Assembly: GCF_004366795.1 (NCBI RefSeq)
Contig: NZ_SORF01000004.1
Coordinates: 124,001 to 188,000 of the forward strand
From: Alicyclobacillus sacchari
GTDB lineage: Bacteria > Bacillota > Bacilli > Alicyclobacillales > Alicyclobacillaceae
Direction: 5' to 3'
DNA: 64,000 bases
Numbering within the stretch: position 1 is the stretch's first letter; each line of letters opens with the position of its first letter. The translations under genes and the position numbers were made by a program. Shown here piece by piece: positions 28,995 to 38,466 of this stretch. A model generated the notes under the pieces. The model was not told the DNA's origin. It ran no database searches and saw only the letters and a list, made by a program, of their open reading frames with translations.

Positions 28995-29918
28995 TTAGGA
29001 ATCCTCCCGTCCTAAGAACAGCTGTTGAATGAGTGTCAGCAACAAGATGATGGCGAACAACACGAATCCCATCGCCGATGCATAGCCCATTTGCATCGTG
29101 CGGAATCCCTTTTCAAACAAGTCGAGAACCACTGTCATTGTATCCTGCTGCGGCAGTGAACTATTGCCTGAGATGACATACACTAGGTCGAAGACCTGAA
29201 ATGCCCCAATCATCCCAAGAACCATGACGAGAAATGTAGTCCGCTTGAGCATGGGCACGGTTACACTCAGCAGTGTTTGCCAGCCTTGTGCGCCGTCGAT
29301 TGCGGCCGCTTCGTACAGCTCAGTCGGTATATCTTGCAATGCTGCTAGATAGATGATCATGAACTGTCCTGCTGTCGTCCAAATGGCTACGACCATGATG
29401 GCCGGAAGGGCGAACACCGGGCTGTTAAAGTAATCCGGCCCTTGAATATGCAACGTGAGAAACAACAGACGATTGAGCAATCCATTGGGTTGAAAGAGAA
29501 AACCGAAGATAACGGCGACCCCGACAGTCGACGTAATGGATGGCAGGTAGTAGATCACCCGAAACACGGTCTTGCCGCGAATGCGATTGACTACGACCGC
29601 AAGGAACAGGGCTAAAGCCGTCTGCACCGGAACTACAACCAACGCGTATACGGTTGTGTTCCAGAGCGCCCTTAGGAAGACAGGGTCTTGAAACAAGTGA
29701 ATGTAATTTGTCAATCCGATGAAATGTGCATCCAGCGGATCAAGGTAGGAAAAATGCTTGAAACTCACGACAAATGCATACACGATGGGCCCAAGTAAAA
29801 AAACAAACAGTTCGACAAGTGCAGGTAGAATGAATAGATATCCCGCCAAAGCCTGATCGACATCGCTCCTTCGCCAGCGATAACGCCATACGCGACTTGG
29901 CTGTACCGAAACGGCCAA
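28995..29918 (-). CDS. Sugar ABC transporter permease, MalF/LacF type
   Basis: Partner permease of the MalG-type protein, 307 residues, six membrane segments, with EAA loop YEAAAIDGAQGWQTLLSVTVP. The preferred start is the TTG at 29918, eight bases after AGGAGG; a GTG two codons upstream lies too close to the ribosome site. A stem-loop separates it from the binding-protein gene upstream. Confidence 0.92.
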   Translation of the reverse strand: MAVSVQPSRVWRYRWRRSDVDQALAGYLFILPALVELFVFLLGPIVYAFVVSFKHFSYLDPLDAHFIGLTNYIHLFQDPVFLRALWNTTVYALVVVPVQTALALFLAVVVNRIRGKTVFRVIYYLPSITSTVGVAVIFGFLFQPNGLLNRLLFLTLHIQGPDYFNSPVFALPAIMVVAIWTTAGQFMIIYLAALQDIPTELYEAAAIDGAQGWQTLLSVTVPMLKRTTFLVMVLGMIGAFQVFDLVYVISGNSSLPQQDTMTVVLDLFEKGFRTMQMGYASAMGFVLFAIILLLTLIQQLFLGREDS

Positions 29919-29961
29919 ATGCACTTCCTCCTTTGCTTAAGTTCATCTGCCAAGCCACCAA

Positions 29962-29985
29962 GGGTGCGCCAAGGAGCGCGCACCC
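29962..29985 (-). other. Intercistronic stem-loop between binding-protein and permease genes
   Basis: Eight perfect pairs (GGGTGCGC against GCGCACCC) with an eight-base loop, flanked by CCACC and GGGTGG, which can extend the stem. No U-run. Such hairpins often protect the upstream binding-protein message or reduce read-through. Confidence 0.6.
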
Positions 29986-30006
29986 GGGTGGAAATACAGC
30001 GGTGGA

Positions 30007-31263
30007 TCAATCGTTCATCTGCGAGTTGAGCGTTTGCTGGGCTTGGCTCAGGACCTGCGCCGCTGACTCCTTTTGGAGAATGCCTTGTTGTGTTGCATTG
30101 TTAATTGCGTCTAGGAAGTTCTGTCCAAGGGTGCCAAACTGGTAAGGAATAGCACCTTTGAGTCCATCGACGAATCCCTTGTATGAAGGATATTTTTTCA
30201 GGAATTCGCCCTGCTCGCTCGTTCGCGATGGGATGGCTAGTCCGGAGTCGGCTGTCATCTTCAGCGCTTGTTTGCCGGTCATAAAGAACAAGAGCTTGGC
30301 TGCTTCGGCCGGATGTTGTGTTGTGCGCGACATTTCGTACGCTACCGTAAAGAGCATGTTGGCGTCCTTCCCATTCAGAGACGGGAAATCTGCAATCCCG
30401 TACTTCAAATTCGGAGCGGTCTGTTGCATGGAGGGCACCAACCATGCCCCTTCCAAAGCCATCGCGGCCTTTCCTTGTGCAAACGGAATCCCGGCCCACG
30501 AACCGCCTTGATCCTGCGGAGTCACGAAGTTTTTCTCTTCCATCTCCTTCATGAACCATGTCAGTCCAGCATCATTGGCCTTATTCGTGAACGTAGCTTG
30601 ATCTTTGGCTTCATTGTAGTAGCTGCCACCCATATCAGCGATGAATGGATAGTAGCGAGCGACGTCGATCGGCATATCCAACGGGACAATGCCCTTGGCC
30701 TTCAATTTGATAGCGTCTTGGTCAAATTCACTCCATGTTTTTGGAGGAGACTTGATACCTGCCTTTGCAAGTAACGCCGGATTATACTCAAGGGCCATTG
30801 TGTTCATATCTTTTGGGATACCGTAAATGTGACCCTTCCACGTAAATGCCTTCAACAGGTTGGATCGAAAATCAGATAAGTCAACATGGTTCTGTTTCAC
30901 GTAACTGTCCAACGGCATGATAGCCCCCGACGCTTCGAGCGTTGGCGCATACGACGAATCGACATAGAAAATGTCCGGTGCGTTGTGTGCGGCGAGCATC
31001 GGCTGCAAGGCCTGTAGATAATTTCCGGTTATAACCTGAATACTCACCTTGATATTTGGATTCTGTTTCTCAAATGCTGCAACCTGGTTCTGTACCAGCG
31101 TCTTTTCCGCTGGGCTCGATGCCCACATGCCGAGAGTAAGATGGACAGGTGCCGAAGTTGAGGGGTTGCCGATATTACTGGATTGCGATGGAGCACCACA
31201 GCCGGTGACAGCGCCGATGCCGACCAGTGCCATGCAGGCCAAGCCAGCCACTTTTGTCTTCAT
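30007..31263 (-). CDS. Sugar-binding lipoprotein of ABC transporter (alpha-glucan locus)
   Basis: Extracellular solute-binding protein, family 1. The ATG at 31263 (GGAGGAATGGGAGT upstream) gives 418 residues beginning MKTKVAGLACMALVGIGAV, then the lipobox VTGC, so it is lipid-anchored on the outer face. The mature part has the type I fold pattern of maltodextrin-binding proteins, for example FYVDSSYAPTLEASG and WAGIPFAQGKAAMALEG. The longer reading frame upstream is not coding. Cargo is inferred from the neighbours. Confidence 0.93.
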   Translation of the reverse strand: MKTKVAGLACMALVGIGAVTGCGAPSQSSNIGNPSTSAPVHLTLGMWASSPAEKTLVQNQVAAFEKQNPNIKVSIQVITGNYLQALQPMLAAHNAPDIFYVDSSYAPTLEASGAIMPLDSYVKQNHVDLSDFRSNLLKAFTWKGHIYGIPKDMNTMALEYNPALLAKAGIKSPPKTWSEFDQDAIKLKAKGIVPLDMPIDVARYYPFIADMGGSYYNEAKDQATFTNKANDAGLTWFMKEMEEKNFVTPQDQGGSWAGIPFAQGKAAMALEGAWLVPSMQQTAPNLKYGIADFPSLNGKDANMLFTVAYEMSRTTQHPAEAAKLLFFMTGKQALKMTADSGLAIPSRTSEQGEFLKKYPSYKGFVDGLKGAIPYQFGTLGQNFLDAINNATQQGILQKESAAQVLSQAQQTLNSQMND

Positions 31264-31365
31264 ACTCCCATTCCTCCTAAACTTGGTTTTGACCCCACCG
31301 ATTGAAATCGCCCTTGCGTTTAGCATCAAACCAATCAAACATCCGTTTCTTGGCTGCCCATTGAT

Positions 31366-33531
31366 TCAGGCTTTTGACATCACTCCCTTCATGGAAGTGA
31401 GTACATCAATGGTCAGACCTGTGGTATTCGCCAGGACCGACGCTTGCACCTCATCATCTGCTCGATACAGGGTGACACTGAACTTGCCCTGACCCACGCA
31501 GATGTCTTCAATCGTCAAACGATCGATTTCCCTTGGCAGATGCGGATGAAGGGTCATCCGCCCCGATGGTGCATCCGGCTCCATCCCTAACATTTGCTCC
31601 AACACGAACACCGGAACCGCTGCAGCCCAGGCTTGCGGCGAGCACGACACGGGGTACGGCACCGGTTTCTCGACCTCGTCGATGGCAAACCCACAGAATA
31701 GTTCCGGCAAGCGACGCTGTGCAAAACCATCCTGCGCCATGAGAAGGCCGCTGACGATCGGTTCCGCGAGTGCCCAACCACCATACTTTTGCATACCAGC
31801 AAGGATCAGACTCGTATCATGCGGCCAAACAGAACCATTGTGGTAACTCAGCGGGTTGTAGCTGACTTCCTCGGCAGAAAGTGTTCTTATCCCATACCCG
31901 CTGAATAAATCAGGCTCCAACATGCGCTTTGCAATGGACATGCCGATCTCAAGCGGTAGGATATCGCTCCAAAGCACCTGCCCCATATTGGATGAAGCAA
32001 CGAGCAAAGGTTTCTTGCCGCCATCCAGCGCAAGCGCTAGCAAATTCTTCCCAGGGTCATAGAAGTGGTGGAGAAACGCCTGTTGCAATTCGTGAGCACG
32101 GTTGAAACAGCGGATCGACTCCGCGTCGTCGCCAAATAAGTCAAAAATCCGGGCCCAGTTGGTATACGCCTTATGAACGTAGGCTTGGACCTCGGCGAGC
32201 GCAATGGGTCCGGTGGCAAGCTGACCATGCACGTCCATCACAGAGTCTCCCGAGTCCTTCCAACCCTGATTGGCAATTCCTCCGTCAGATTCACACCAAT
32301 ATTCAACAAAGCCGTCACCATCGCGATCGCCATAGTGCTCGATCCACTCGAAGGCGCGCTTCACAGCAGGAAGCATCTCACGGACAAACGCGCGATCGCC
32401 CGACCACTGGAAATAATCGGCGAGCACCACGAGAAAAAGTGGTGTCGAGTCAATGCTCCCGAAGTAAGGGCTGAAGGGAAGCACATCCGTGCGACTCAAT
32501 TCTCCGTCGCGCAATTCGTGCAGGATTTTCCCGGGTTGTTCATCGCGCCTAGGATTAACCTCCTTGCCCTGAAAATGAGCCAGAGTAGCAAGCGTTCCAC
32601 GCGCGATATCCGGAGCTGCCATCATCATCTGGCGGGCCGCAATCAAACTGTCACGCCCGAACGGCACCGCATACCAAGGGACGCCTGCCACGAGGAATCG
32701 CCCATATCCGAAGTCGGTCAAGAGCATGCGAATGTCCTTAAGTCCCTGTGTATACCAGGCCGCGAACCTATCATCACCCGCTACGCGTGGCATTCGCGAG
32801 AACCATTCTTCGTACGAACGGTGCACATCGAGATGCACTCCTTTACTCCCGGAAACGTTTTCGGAGCTAAAGGACTGACTATTCGCCCGACTTGTATCGT
32901 CTATGGATGGCCGAGCCACAAGCGCCCATACCACGTGCCCATGAGCGGGTACGCATAGCGTAAACTCGCACTGCATGGCTGTATCGCGAAGAGGTGTCCA
33001 TGAACATACAAAATCCCCTGCGAGGATCTCTACATCCGTCTTCATCTTTCTGCCATCCCGTGCAGTATAACTGTAGCTGCAAACGTTCCCTTGCACATCG
33101 ACATGCACTTCCCGTTCAAACGGAGCTGCGAAGCCCCTGACTTCAAACATGTCGGCAAAATCGGCGTCGATCTCATACGATATCGCCATTTCGATGGGTG
33201 AACCCGAGTAATTGTGGATGATACCGCTTTCCTTGAAGACATGACCGTCCACAGTTTGTGAGCGCGTAACCAGGATACTCTCTCGCGGTATGTCGCCAGC
33301 CTGGACTGGAGGTCGATTGGTATACAAATAATGGTATTCATACCCTTCCTTCGACTCGCTCTCGAGCATCACGAGGGAATCCGGTTTGGTCACCCAGTTC
33401 AAGCGTGACAATAGACGCGTGTCACGCGTAAACAAACCGCTTCCCGAAACGTTTTCGGACTCACGCGCAGACATACCTTGTACATCTGATAGGTAAAATA
33501 GATCGTCTTCCTTAATGACATGAAAATTCAT
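31366..33531 (-). CDS. Amylo-alpha-1,6-glucosidase / glycogen-debranching-type enzyme
   Basis: A 721-residue cytoplasmic protein. The N-terminal GDE_N_bis domain (about 1-210) starts with DLFYLSDVQG and GLFTRDTRLLS. The C-terminal (alpha/alpha)6 domain has GVPWYAVPFGRDSLIAA, WIEHYGDRDGDGFVEYW, NQGWKDSGDSV, and YNPLSYHNGSVWPHDTSLI; this combination is seen in amylo-alpha-1,6-glucosidases that trim branched oligosaccharides. Second gene of the operon, 42 bases after lacI. The gene contains two operator-like sequences (32852-32862 and 33446-33456), both encoding SENVSGS. Confidence 0.9.
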   Translation of the reverse strand: MNFHVIKEDDLFYLSDVQGMSARESENVSGSGLFTRDTRLLSRLNWVTKPDSLVMLESESKEGYEYHYLYTNRPPVQAGDIPRESILVTRSQTVDGHVFKESGIIHNYSGSPIEMAISYEIDADFADMFEVRGFAAPFEREVHVDVQGNVCSYSYTARDGRKMKTDVEILAGDFVCSWTPLRDTAMQCEFTLCVPAHGHVVWALVARPSIDDTSRANSQSFSSENVSGSKGVHLDVHRSYEEWFSRMPRVAGDDRFAAWYTQGLKDIRMLLTDFGYGRFLVAGVPWYAVPFGRDSLIAARQMMMAAPDIARGTLATLAHFQGKEVNPRRDEQPGKILHELRDGELSRTDVLPFSPYFGSIDSTPLFLVVLADYFQWSGDRAFVREMLPAVKRAFEWIEHYGDRDGDGFVEYWCESDGGIANQGWKDSGDSVMDVHGQLATGPIALAEVQAYVHKAYTNWARIFDLFGDDAESIRCFNRAHELQQAFLHHFYDPGKNLLALALDGGKKPLLVASSNMGQVLWSDILPLEIGMSIAKRMLEPDLFSGYGIRTLSAEEVSYNPLSYHNGSVWPHDTSLILAGMQKYGGWALAEPIVSGLLMAQDGFAQRRLPELFCGFAIDEVEKPVPYPVSCSPQAWAAAVPVFVLEQMLGMEPDAPSGRMTLHPHLPREIDRLTIEDICVGQGKFSVTLYRADDEVQASVLANTTGLTIDVLTSMKGVMSKA
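32852..32862. promoter_or_regulatory. Operator-like site O4 inside the debranching-enzyme gene
   Basis: GAAAACGTTTC (minus strand), the same 11 bases as at the operon promoter. It falls in codons about 223-227 of the gene and, with the flanking TCC and CC, shares 14 identical bases with O3. Confidence 0.55.
33446..33456. promoter_or_regulatory. Operator-like site O3 inside the debranching-enzyme gene
   Basis: GAAAACGTTTC on the minus strand, within an almost perfect palindrome TCCGAAAACGTTTCGGG, 75 bases inside the gene. In a position where a bound repressor could block elongation or form a loop with the promoter operator. Confidence 0.6.
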
Positions 33532-33573
33532 GCTCTTTTTTCTCCTCTCCCAGTCAGCCAGCCTTGGGCTTGG

Positions 33574-34572
33574 CTATGCGCTCTCCCGAACAACCAGTTC
33601 CGGTGGCAACAAGATTCCGGAAGGCTGCTCATCGTCCTGAAGCATGCGCACCAGCATGTCAGCAGCATCAGCGCCCATCGCATAGCGCGGCTGAGCCACA
33701 GTCGTCAATGCTGGAGTTACGAATTTGCCCAATTCAATATTGTCGAAACCAATAATCGCAAGGTCATCTGGAATGCGAATTCCGCATGCCTTGCAGTGCT
33801 GAATGCCACCTATGGCCATCAAATCGCTGGCAAAAAACACCGCATCCGTTTCAGGACATCTCTCCAAAAGCTCAGCAAGCGCCTTGGCGCCACCTTCTAT
33901 CGTGAAATCGGCATGAAGGATGGAATCACGGCTATACGGCATGCCACAGCCCCGCATGGCGGTTTCAAATCCCCGTAACCGCTCAATGCTGACCGCCGCC
34001 TGGGAATACCCATTGATAAACCCAATGTGCTGACGCCCCGTATTCGCCAAATGCCGAATCGCGTAGCGCACACCGTTGACGTTGTCCGTCATCACATAGC
34101 CACAATGCCGGCTTAAGAGCGGCAGATCGATCACGACGCTCGGCAGTGTTGATTCGACAACCTCTTCGACGTACGGGTCATCCAAACGGATGCCCATAAC
34201 GACAACACCTTCCAAGCTGCGCTCGCGGCAAAAATCAACATAACTGATGAGTTGTTGGCGAGCGGTGTTGGTACTCACCAATGTCACGTCATAACCGTAC
34301 TCAGCGAGTTTGTCGTGGACACCCACCAGCACATCGTACATAAAGTGGTGACCACCGCGATTAAAATCTGACACGAGCAACCCGATGTTACGACTTTTTT
34401 GCAAGACCAGGCTGCGTGCGACATGACTTGGACGATAGTTCAGTTTTTTTGCGACCTCAAGCACACGCCGACGAGTCTCCTCCCCCACGTCATCGCCACC
34501 GTTCAATGCTCGGGAAACTGTCGTAATCGAAACACCGGCAGCCCTTGCCACGTCGCGAATGGTGACGGTCAT
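33574..34572 (-). CDS. LacI-family transcriptional regulator of the alpha-glucan operon
   Basis: A 332-residue repressor. The N-terminal HTH is TIRDVARAAGVSITTVSRALNG and the hinge helix region RPSHVARSLVLQKS; the rest is a periplasmic-binding-like sugar-sensing domain (VFFASDLMAIGGIQ, DDLAIIGFDNIE). The ATG at 34572 has GGGGA seven to eight bases upstream, better than a TTG at 34593. First gene of the operon it presumably controls. Operator candidates with a central CG lie at its own promoter and leader, so autoregulation is likely. Confidence 0.93.
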   Translation of the reverse strand: MTVTIRDVARAAGVSITTVSRALNGGDDVGEETRRRVLEVAKKLNYRPSHVARSLVLQKSRNIGLLVSDFNRGGHHFMYDVLVGVHDKLAEYGYDVTLVSTNTARQQLISYVDFCRERSLEGVVVMGIRLDDPYVEEVVESTLPSVVIDLPLLSRHCGYVMTDNVNGVRYAIRHLANTGRQHIGFINGYSQAAVSIERLRGFETAMRGCGMPYSRDSILHADFTIEGGAKALAELLERCPETDAVFFASDLMAIGGIQHCKACGIRIPDDLAIIGFDNIELGKFVTPALTTVAQPRYAMGADAADMLVRMLQDDEQPSGILLPPELVVRESA

Positions 34573-34599
34573 GGCGGATTCCCCTTTCCCCAATCAACT

Positions 34600-34610
34600 G
34601 AAACGTTTTC
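34600..34610. promoter_or_regulatory. Operator-like site O2 in the lacI leader
   Basis: GAAAACGTTTC within TGAAAACGTTTCA, a near-perfect 13-base palindrome, 28 bases upstream of the lacI start codon. About 80 bases from O1. Confidence 0.7.
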
Positions 34611-34669
34611 AATGATTCCACGAAATAGTTCAGGATGAAGTTCTCTCAATATCCCTTGCGATTGCCCAT

Positions 34670-34698
34670 ATCGTACCCGAAAACGTTTCGGATCGCAA
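34670..34698 (-). promoter_or_regulatory. Promoter of the alpha-glucan operon with operator O1 as spacer
   Basis: Minus-strand -35 TTGCGA (34693-34698), -10 TACGAT (34670-34675), spacer exactly 17 bases. The spacer is the palindromic operator, containing GAAACGTTTTC. A bound LacI-type repressor would exclude RNA polymerase. Confidence 0.7.
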
Positions 34699-34755
34699 GT
34701 GCCACGTCCAACGCTTACATCCTACAGACCACACTGGTGCCCATTGAACAAAGAC

Positions 34756-34780
34756 GGGCGCCCCCAAAAAGAAGGCGCCC
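34756..34780 (-). terminator. Terminator after the Fe-alcohol dehydrogenase gene
   Basis: Minus-strand stem GGGCGCC against GGCGCCC, followed by GTCTTTGTTC. It insulates the dehydrogenase from the operon promoter downstream. Confidence 0.7.
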
Positions 34781-34796
34781 ACATGTTGATTCCAGC

Positions 34797-35963
34797 TTAC
34801 AGGGCCGACTTCAAGATTTGATACACGTCATCCTTGCCAAGCTTCTTGAAGTTTCCGATCTCGCCAAAGCGAACCGCCTGGCTTGCCATCCGCTCCAACT
34901 GCTCATCGCCAATTTCGTAGTCGGCCAAGCGCTGCGGGGCGCCGATCGACTGATAGAACGCGCGGACCTGCGCGATCGCGATATCGGCTAGCTCCGCGTC
35001 CGTCTTGCCACCGCCATCAACGCCAAAGACATGTTTGGCCAGCGATGCAAAACGGCTTGGATTCGCGCTTTTCACGTGCTCCATCCAATGCGGGAAGACA
35101 ATCGCCAACCCACCGCCGTGCGGGATGTCATAAATGGCGCTGATCTCGTGTTCAATTGCGTGACATGCCCAGTCTCCTCTGATACCCATGGAGATCATTC
35201 CGTTCAGGGCCATTGTGCTGCAATACATCATCGTCTCACGAGCATCGTAGTCATTCGGATTTTCCACGGCCGTTTTTGCATGTTCGACAATGGTTCGCAT
35301 AACGGCTTCAATCAAGTGCTGCTGTAACGGCGTATGACGCGTTGGGTGGAAGTAATGTTCAAAGCAATGGGCGAGCATGTCGCAGATACCATAGACCGTC
35401 TGATCCCGAGGAACCGTGTATGTGTTCTCCGGATCGCAGAAGGAAAAGACCGGGAACGTGTACGGCGAACCGCCGCCCAGTTTTTCTTTCGTTTCCCAGT
35501 TGGTAATGACACCGCCAGAGTTCATTTCTGAACCAGTTGCGGCAAGCGTCAAAATGGTGCCGAGCGGCAGTGCGCCGGTGGCTTTCCCCTTGCGCTGATA
35601 AATGTCCCACACATCGCCATCATACTTGACGCCCATCGCGATGGCTTTGCCACAGTCGAGAACGGATCCTCCGCCAACCGCCAAAATCAGGTCGACGTTG
35701 TTCTCACGACAAATGTCTATGCCTTTATGTACAGTGGATAAGCGCGGATTGGGCTCAACCCCTGACAATTCAAAAAGACGTACACCCGCGTTTTGAAGGA
35801 TACTGACGACCTTATCGTAAAGACCATTGCGCTTAATGCTTCCACCGCCGTAAAGCAAAAGCACTCGTTTACCGATTTTTGTAACTTCATCCGCCAGGTG
35901 CTTCTCTATTTGACCCTTGCCGTAGTACAGCGTGGTCGGATTGTAAAAACGAAATGCGTCCAC
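34797..35963 (-). CDS. Iron-containing alcohol dehydrogenase, YqhD/BdhA type
   Basis: Group III dehydrogenase, 388 residues, reducing aldehydes or oxidising alcohols. N-terminal NAD(P)-binding domain with [13 protein letters not shown] and [17 protein letters not shown]-terminal metal-binding domain with ligands in [33 protein letters not shown] with Lys in the cofactor loop is typical of NADPH-using YqhD and butanol dehydrogenases. Not part of the sugar operon. Confidence 0.92.
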   Translation of the reverse strand: MDAFRFYNPTTLYYGKGQIEKHLADEVTKIGKRVLLLYGGGSIKRNGLYDKVVSILQNAGVRLFELSGVEPNPRLSTVHKGIDICRENNVDLILAVGGGSVLDCGKAIAMGVKYDGDVWDIYQRKGKATGALPLGTILTLAATGSEMNSGGVITNWETKEKLGGGSPYTFPVFSFCDPENTYTVPRDQTVYGICDMLAHCFEHYFHPTRHTPLQQHLIEAVMRTIVEHAKTAVENPNDYDARETMMYCSTMALNGMISMGIRGDWACHAIEHEISAIYDIPHGGGLAIVFPHWMEHVKSANPSRFASLAKHVFGVDGGGKTDAELADIAIAQVRAFYQSIGAPQRLADYEIGDEQLERMASQAVRFGEIGNFKKLGKDDVYQILKSAL

Positions 35964-36131
35964 TTGTATGACTCCTTTCCCAAGTCAGGACTCCTGCAGC
36001 TTCACTAAACACTTGATAGCCGCTCTCACATTGTAACAAGGAGGCGAAGAATCGCCAAATGTGACTGATCTTCTACTTCACGCAAGTTTCGAATACACAT
36101 GGTTTGTCCAGAACGACGGAGGTGAGCGCGC

Positions 36132-37034
36132 ATGGGCTTCTTGGCCGCTCTTGGCAGCGCAATCTGCTACGCGTTATCTTACTGCTTTTTGCGCAAAGGT
36201 CAGGCTGAATCATCTCCTCCTGACTATGGGCTGCTTCCGATTCTCATCATGAGCTCTGTATCGCTCACCGGTGTCACAGCCGTGGAAGCCATGCTCGGCG
36301 GCAGCCTGTTTGAACCGAAATCCAACCAGCTTGTGTCCGTGCTGTGGGCAACTTGTTCCGGCATCCTTGGCACGTTTACAGGGCGCATGCTGCTTTATCG
36401 CGCTGTCCACCAACTTGGCGCCGTACGCGGCGTTGTGCTCAAGGGCATCAGTCCTGTGGCAACCATGTCCGTTGCGGCACTCGCGCTTGGCGAAGATCCG
36501 TCATTCGACGATGGTCTTGGACTTTGCGGTGTCTTTGGTTCCATTCTATTGCTCGTCATCGAAAGCCGAATGCGCAAACAGCGCACATCCCGGTTTGCGT
36601 TTCACAGTGCTGCCGCCATTGGCGTGGCAGCGGCATGTATTCAAGGTGTCGGCCACGTCTTTCGGCAATTGAGCGTGCAGACGGGTCTGTCACCGCTTCC
36701 CGCGGCTGCCATCGATCTGTGTGCAGCCACCTCGATGTACGCCATATGGCTGCTTTGCCGTGGTACTTTGTGGCCACTTTTACAATGGTACGGCCAACAC
36801 CTGAACATCTGGCTCGCTGTCGCCGGTTGGTGTTCCGCCACAGGTGTCTTTTTGTTCTTTTTGGCCGCCGATCACGCCTCCGTATCGACCGTTGCTATCC
36901 TTGCCGCATCCGAACCTGTCTTTGTCGCTTTATTCTCCGCTGCCTTTCTCGCCCGACTGGAACGTTTATCCTGGTGGAGTGGCGCCGCCGCGCTGCTCAT
37001 TGGCTTCAGTGCGATGATGCTCGTGATGGGTTAA
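36132..37034 (+). CDS. EamA/DMT family permease
   Basis: Ten-segment membrane protein (300 residues) with two EamA repeats; the second repeat ends in ATGVFLFFLAADHASVST and AILAASEPVFVALFSAAFL. The ATG has GGAGGTGAG upstream. Divergent from the Fe-alcohol dehydrogenase. Substrate unknown. Confidence 0.88.
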   Translation: MGFLAALGSAICYALSYCFLRKGQAESSPPDYGLLPILIMSSVSLTGVTAVEAMLGGSLFEPKSNQLVSVLWATCSGILGTFTGRMLLYRAVHQLGAVRGVVLKGISPVATMSVAALALGEDPSFDDGLGLCGVFGSILLLVIESRMRKQRTSRFAFHSAAAIGVAAACIQGVGHVFRQLSVQTGLSPLPAAAIDLCAATSMYAIWLLCRGTLWPLLQWYGQHLNIWLAVAGWCSATGVFLFFLAADHASVSTVAILAASEPVFVALFSAAFLARLERLSWWSGAAALLIGFSAMMLVMG

Positions 37035-37121
37035 ATCATCCACCTGCAAATGACACTAGGGCTTGCGGTCGGCATCATCATTCCCTACACTGGAATGACT
37101 CATGATACCGGAGGATTTCGC

Positions 37122-38429
37122 ATGTACGACGTCATCGTGATTGGCGGCGGCCCGGCAGGACTGATGGCCGCCATTTCAGCGCGCGAATATGGTGCCCGTG
37201 TCATGCTCATCGAAAAGGGGAATCGGCTCGGCCGCAAGCTCGCCATCTCTGGCGGCGGCCGCTGCAACGTCACCAATGCCAAACCATTGCCCGAATTGAT
37301 GGAAAACATACCAGGCAACGCGAAGTTTCTATACTCGGCACTAAGTCAGTTTTCCAATCAGGACATTATGCACTTTTTTGAACAACTTGGAATTGGGTTG
37401 AAAGAAGAAGATCGAGGCCGTGTCTTTCCCGTCTCAAACGACGCAAAAACTGTCGTGAAGGCGGTGGTGGATCGTATGTATTCCCTAGGGGTCGAAGTGC
37501 TTTTGGATACTCCCGTTTCCCGCATACTGGCCAAGGACGGGCAATTCTCAGGCATTCGTTTGGCTCGAGGGCAAACCCTCACTGCGTCGGCTGCCGTGAT
37601 CGCTACTGGCGGGTGCAGCGTGCCCCAAACGGGAAGCACCGGTGACGCCTACGCATGGGCAAAATCCGTTGGACATCACATCGTCGATCCCTATCCTACG
37701 GAAGTGCCCCTCCGCTCAGATGAGCCATGGATTGTCTCGCGAAAGCTGCAGGGGCTGTCCCTGTATGGAATTGAAATCAGCATCTGGACGGGCAAGGGCA
37801 AGCGCCTGACAACCGAGAGTGGGGATTTGTTGTTCACCCACTTCGGCCTGAGCGGTCCCGCGGCACTCCGTTGCAGTCACTACGTTTCAACCGCCAAAAG
37901 GCGCGATCCGAACATCGACCTGCAGGCAACCATCGACCTGTTGCCCACTACAACGCAAGATGAATGGTTGCAAAGCTTGCAGGACGATCGCGCCCGACAT
38001 CCGCGGCGAGCCATGGGAACAGAGCTCGAGCTCGCCTTTCCGGAACGATTGGCTGCTTATATCGCCGACGTTGCGCGCGTGCCACGCGACCTGCAGTTGG
38101 CTCACCTGACACGCGTGCAGATGAACAAACTTGGGCAGACTATCAAACGATGTCCGGTTCACGTGACAGGGACCTTGCCACTCGAGAAGGCCACCGTCAC
38201 GGGTGGCGGCGTAAGTGTAAAAGAGATCGATCCAAAGACCATGCAGTCAAAATTGTGTCGTGGCTTGTTTTTTGCCGGAGAAGTGATGGATGTACACGCA
38301 CATACAGGGGGATACAACATTACCGTGGCGTTTTCAACCGGGCGTCTGGCGGGAAAATCAGCCGCCTTTCAGGTGCGTTCCGCGCAGGCACCAGTCAGCG
38401 CCGACACGACCGCCGGCGCCGACTCATAG
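37122..38429 (+). CDS. HI0933/YhiN-family FAD-dependent oxidoreductase
   Basis: Flavoprotein of 435 residues. The ATG at 37122 has GGAGG seven bases upstream and opens directly into the FAD motif VIVIGGGPAGLMAA; it is preferred to the longer frame. Also seen are GRKLAISGGGRCNVTN, which is diagnostic of the HI0933 family, LFTHFGLSGPAAL, and the C-terminal LFFAGEVMDVHAHTGGYN. Members have been called aminoacetone oxidases, but the reaction of this branch is not settled. Confidence 0.9.
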   Translation: MYDVIVIGGGPAGLMAAISAREYGARVMLIEKGNRLGRKLAISGGGRCNVTNAKPLPELMENIPGNAKFLYSALSQFSNQDIMHFFEQLGIGLKEEDRGRVFPVSNDAKTVVKAVVDRMYSLGVEVLLDTPVSRILAKDGQFSGIRLARGQTLTASAAVIATGGCSVPQTGSTGDAYAWAKSVGHHIVDPYPTEVPLRSDEPWIVSRKLQGLSLYGIEISIWTGKGKRLTTESGDLLFTHFGLSGPAALRCSHYVSTAKRRDPNIDLQATIDLLPTTTQDEWLQSLQDDRARHPRRAMGTELELAFPERLAAYIADVARVPRDLQLAHLTRVQMNKLGQTIKRCPVHVTGTLPLEKATVTGGGVSVKEIDPKTMQSKLCRGLFFAGEVMDVHAHTGGYNITVAFSTGRLAGKSAAFQVRSAQAPVSADTTAGADS

Positions 38430-38466
38430 CCCAAGACACAATGGGGCGTTGTGCGAGTCAAAACCA

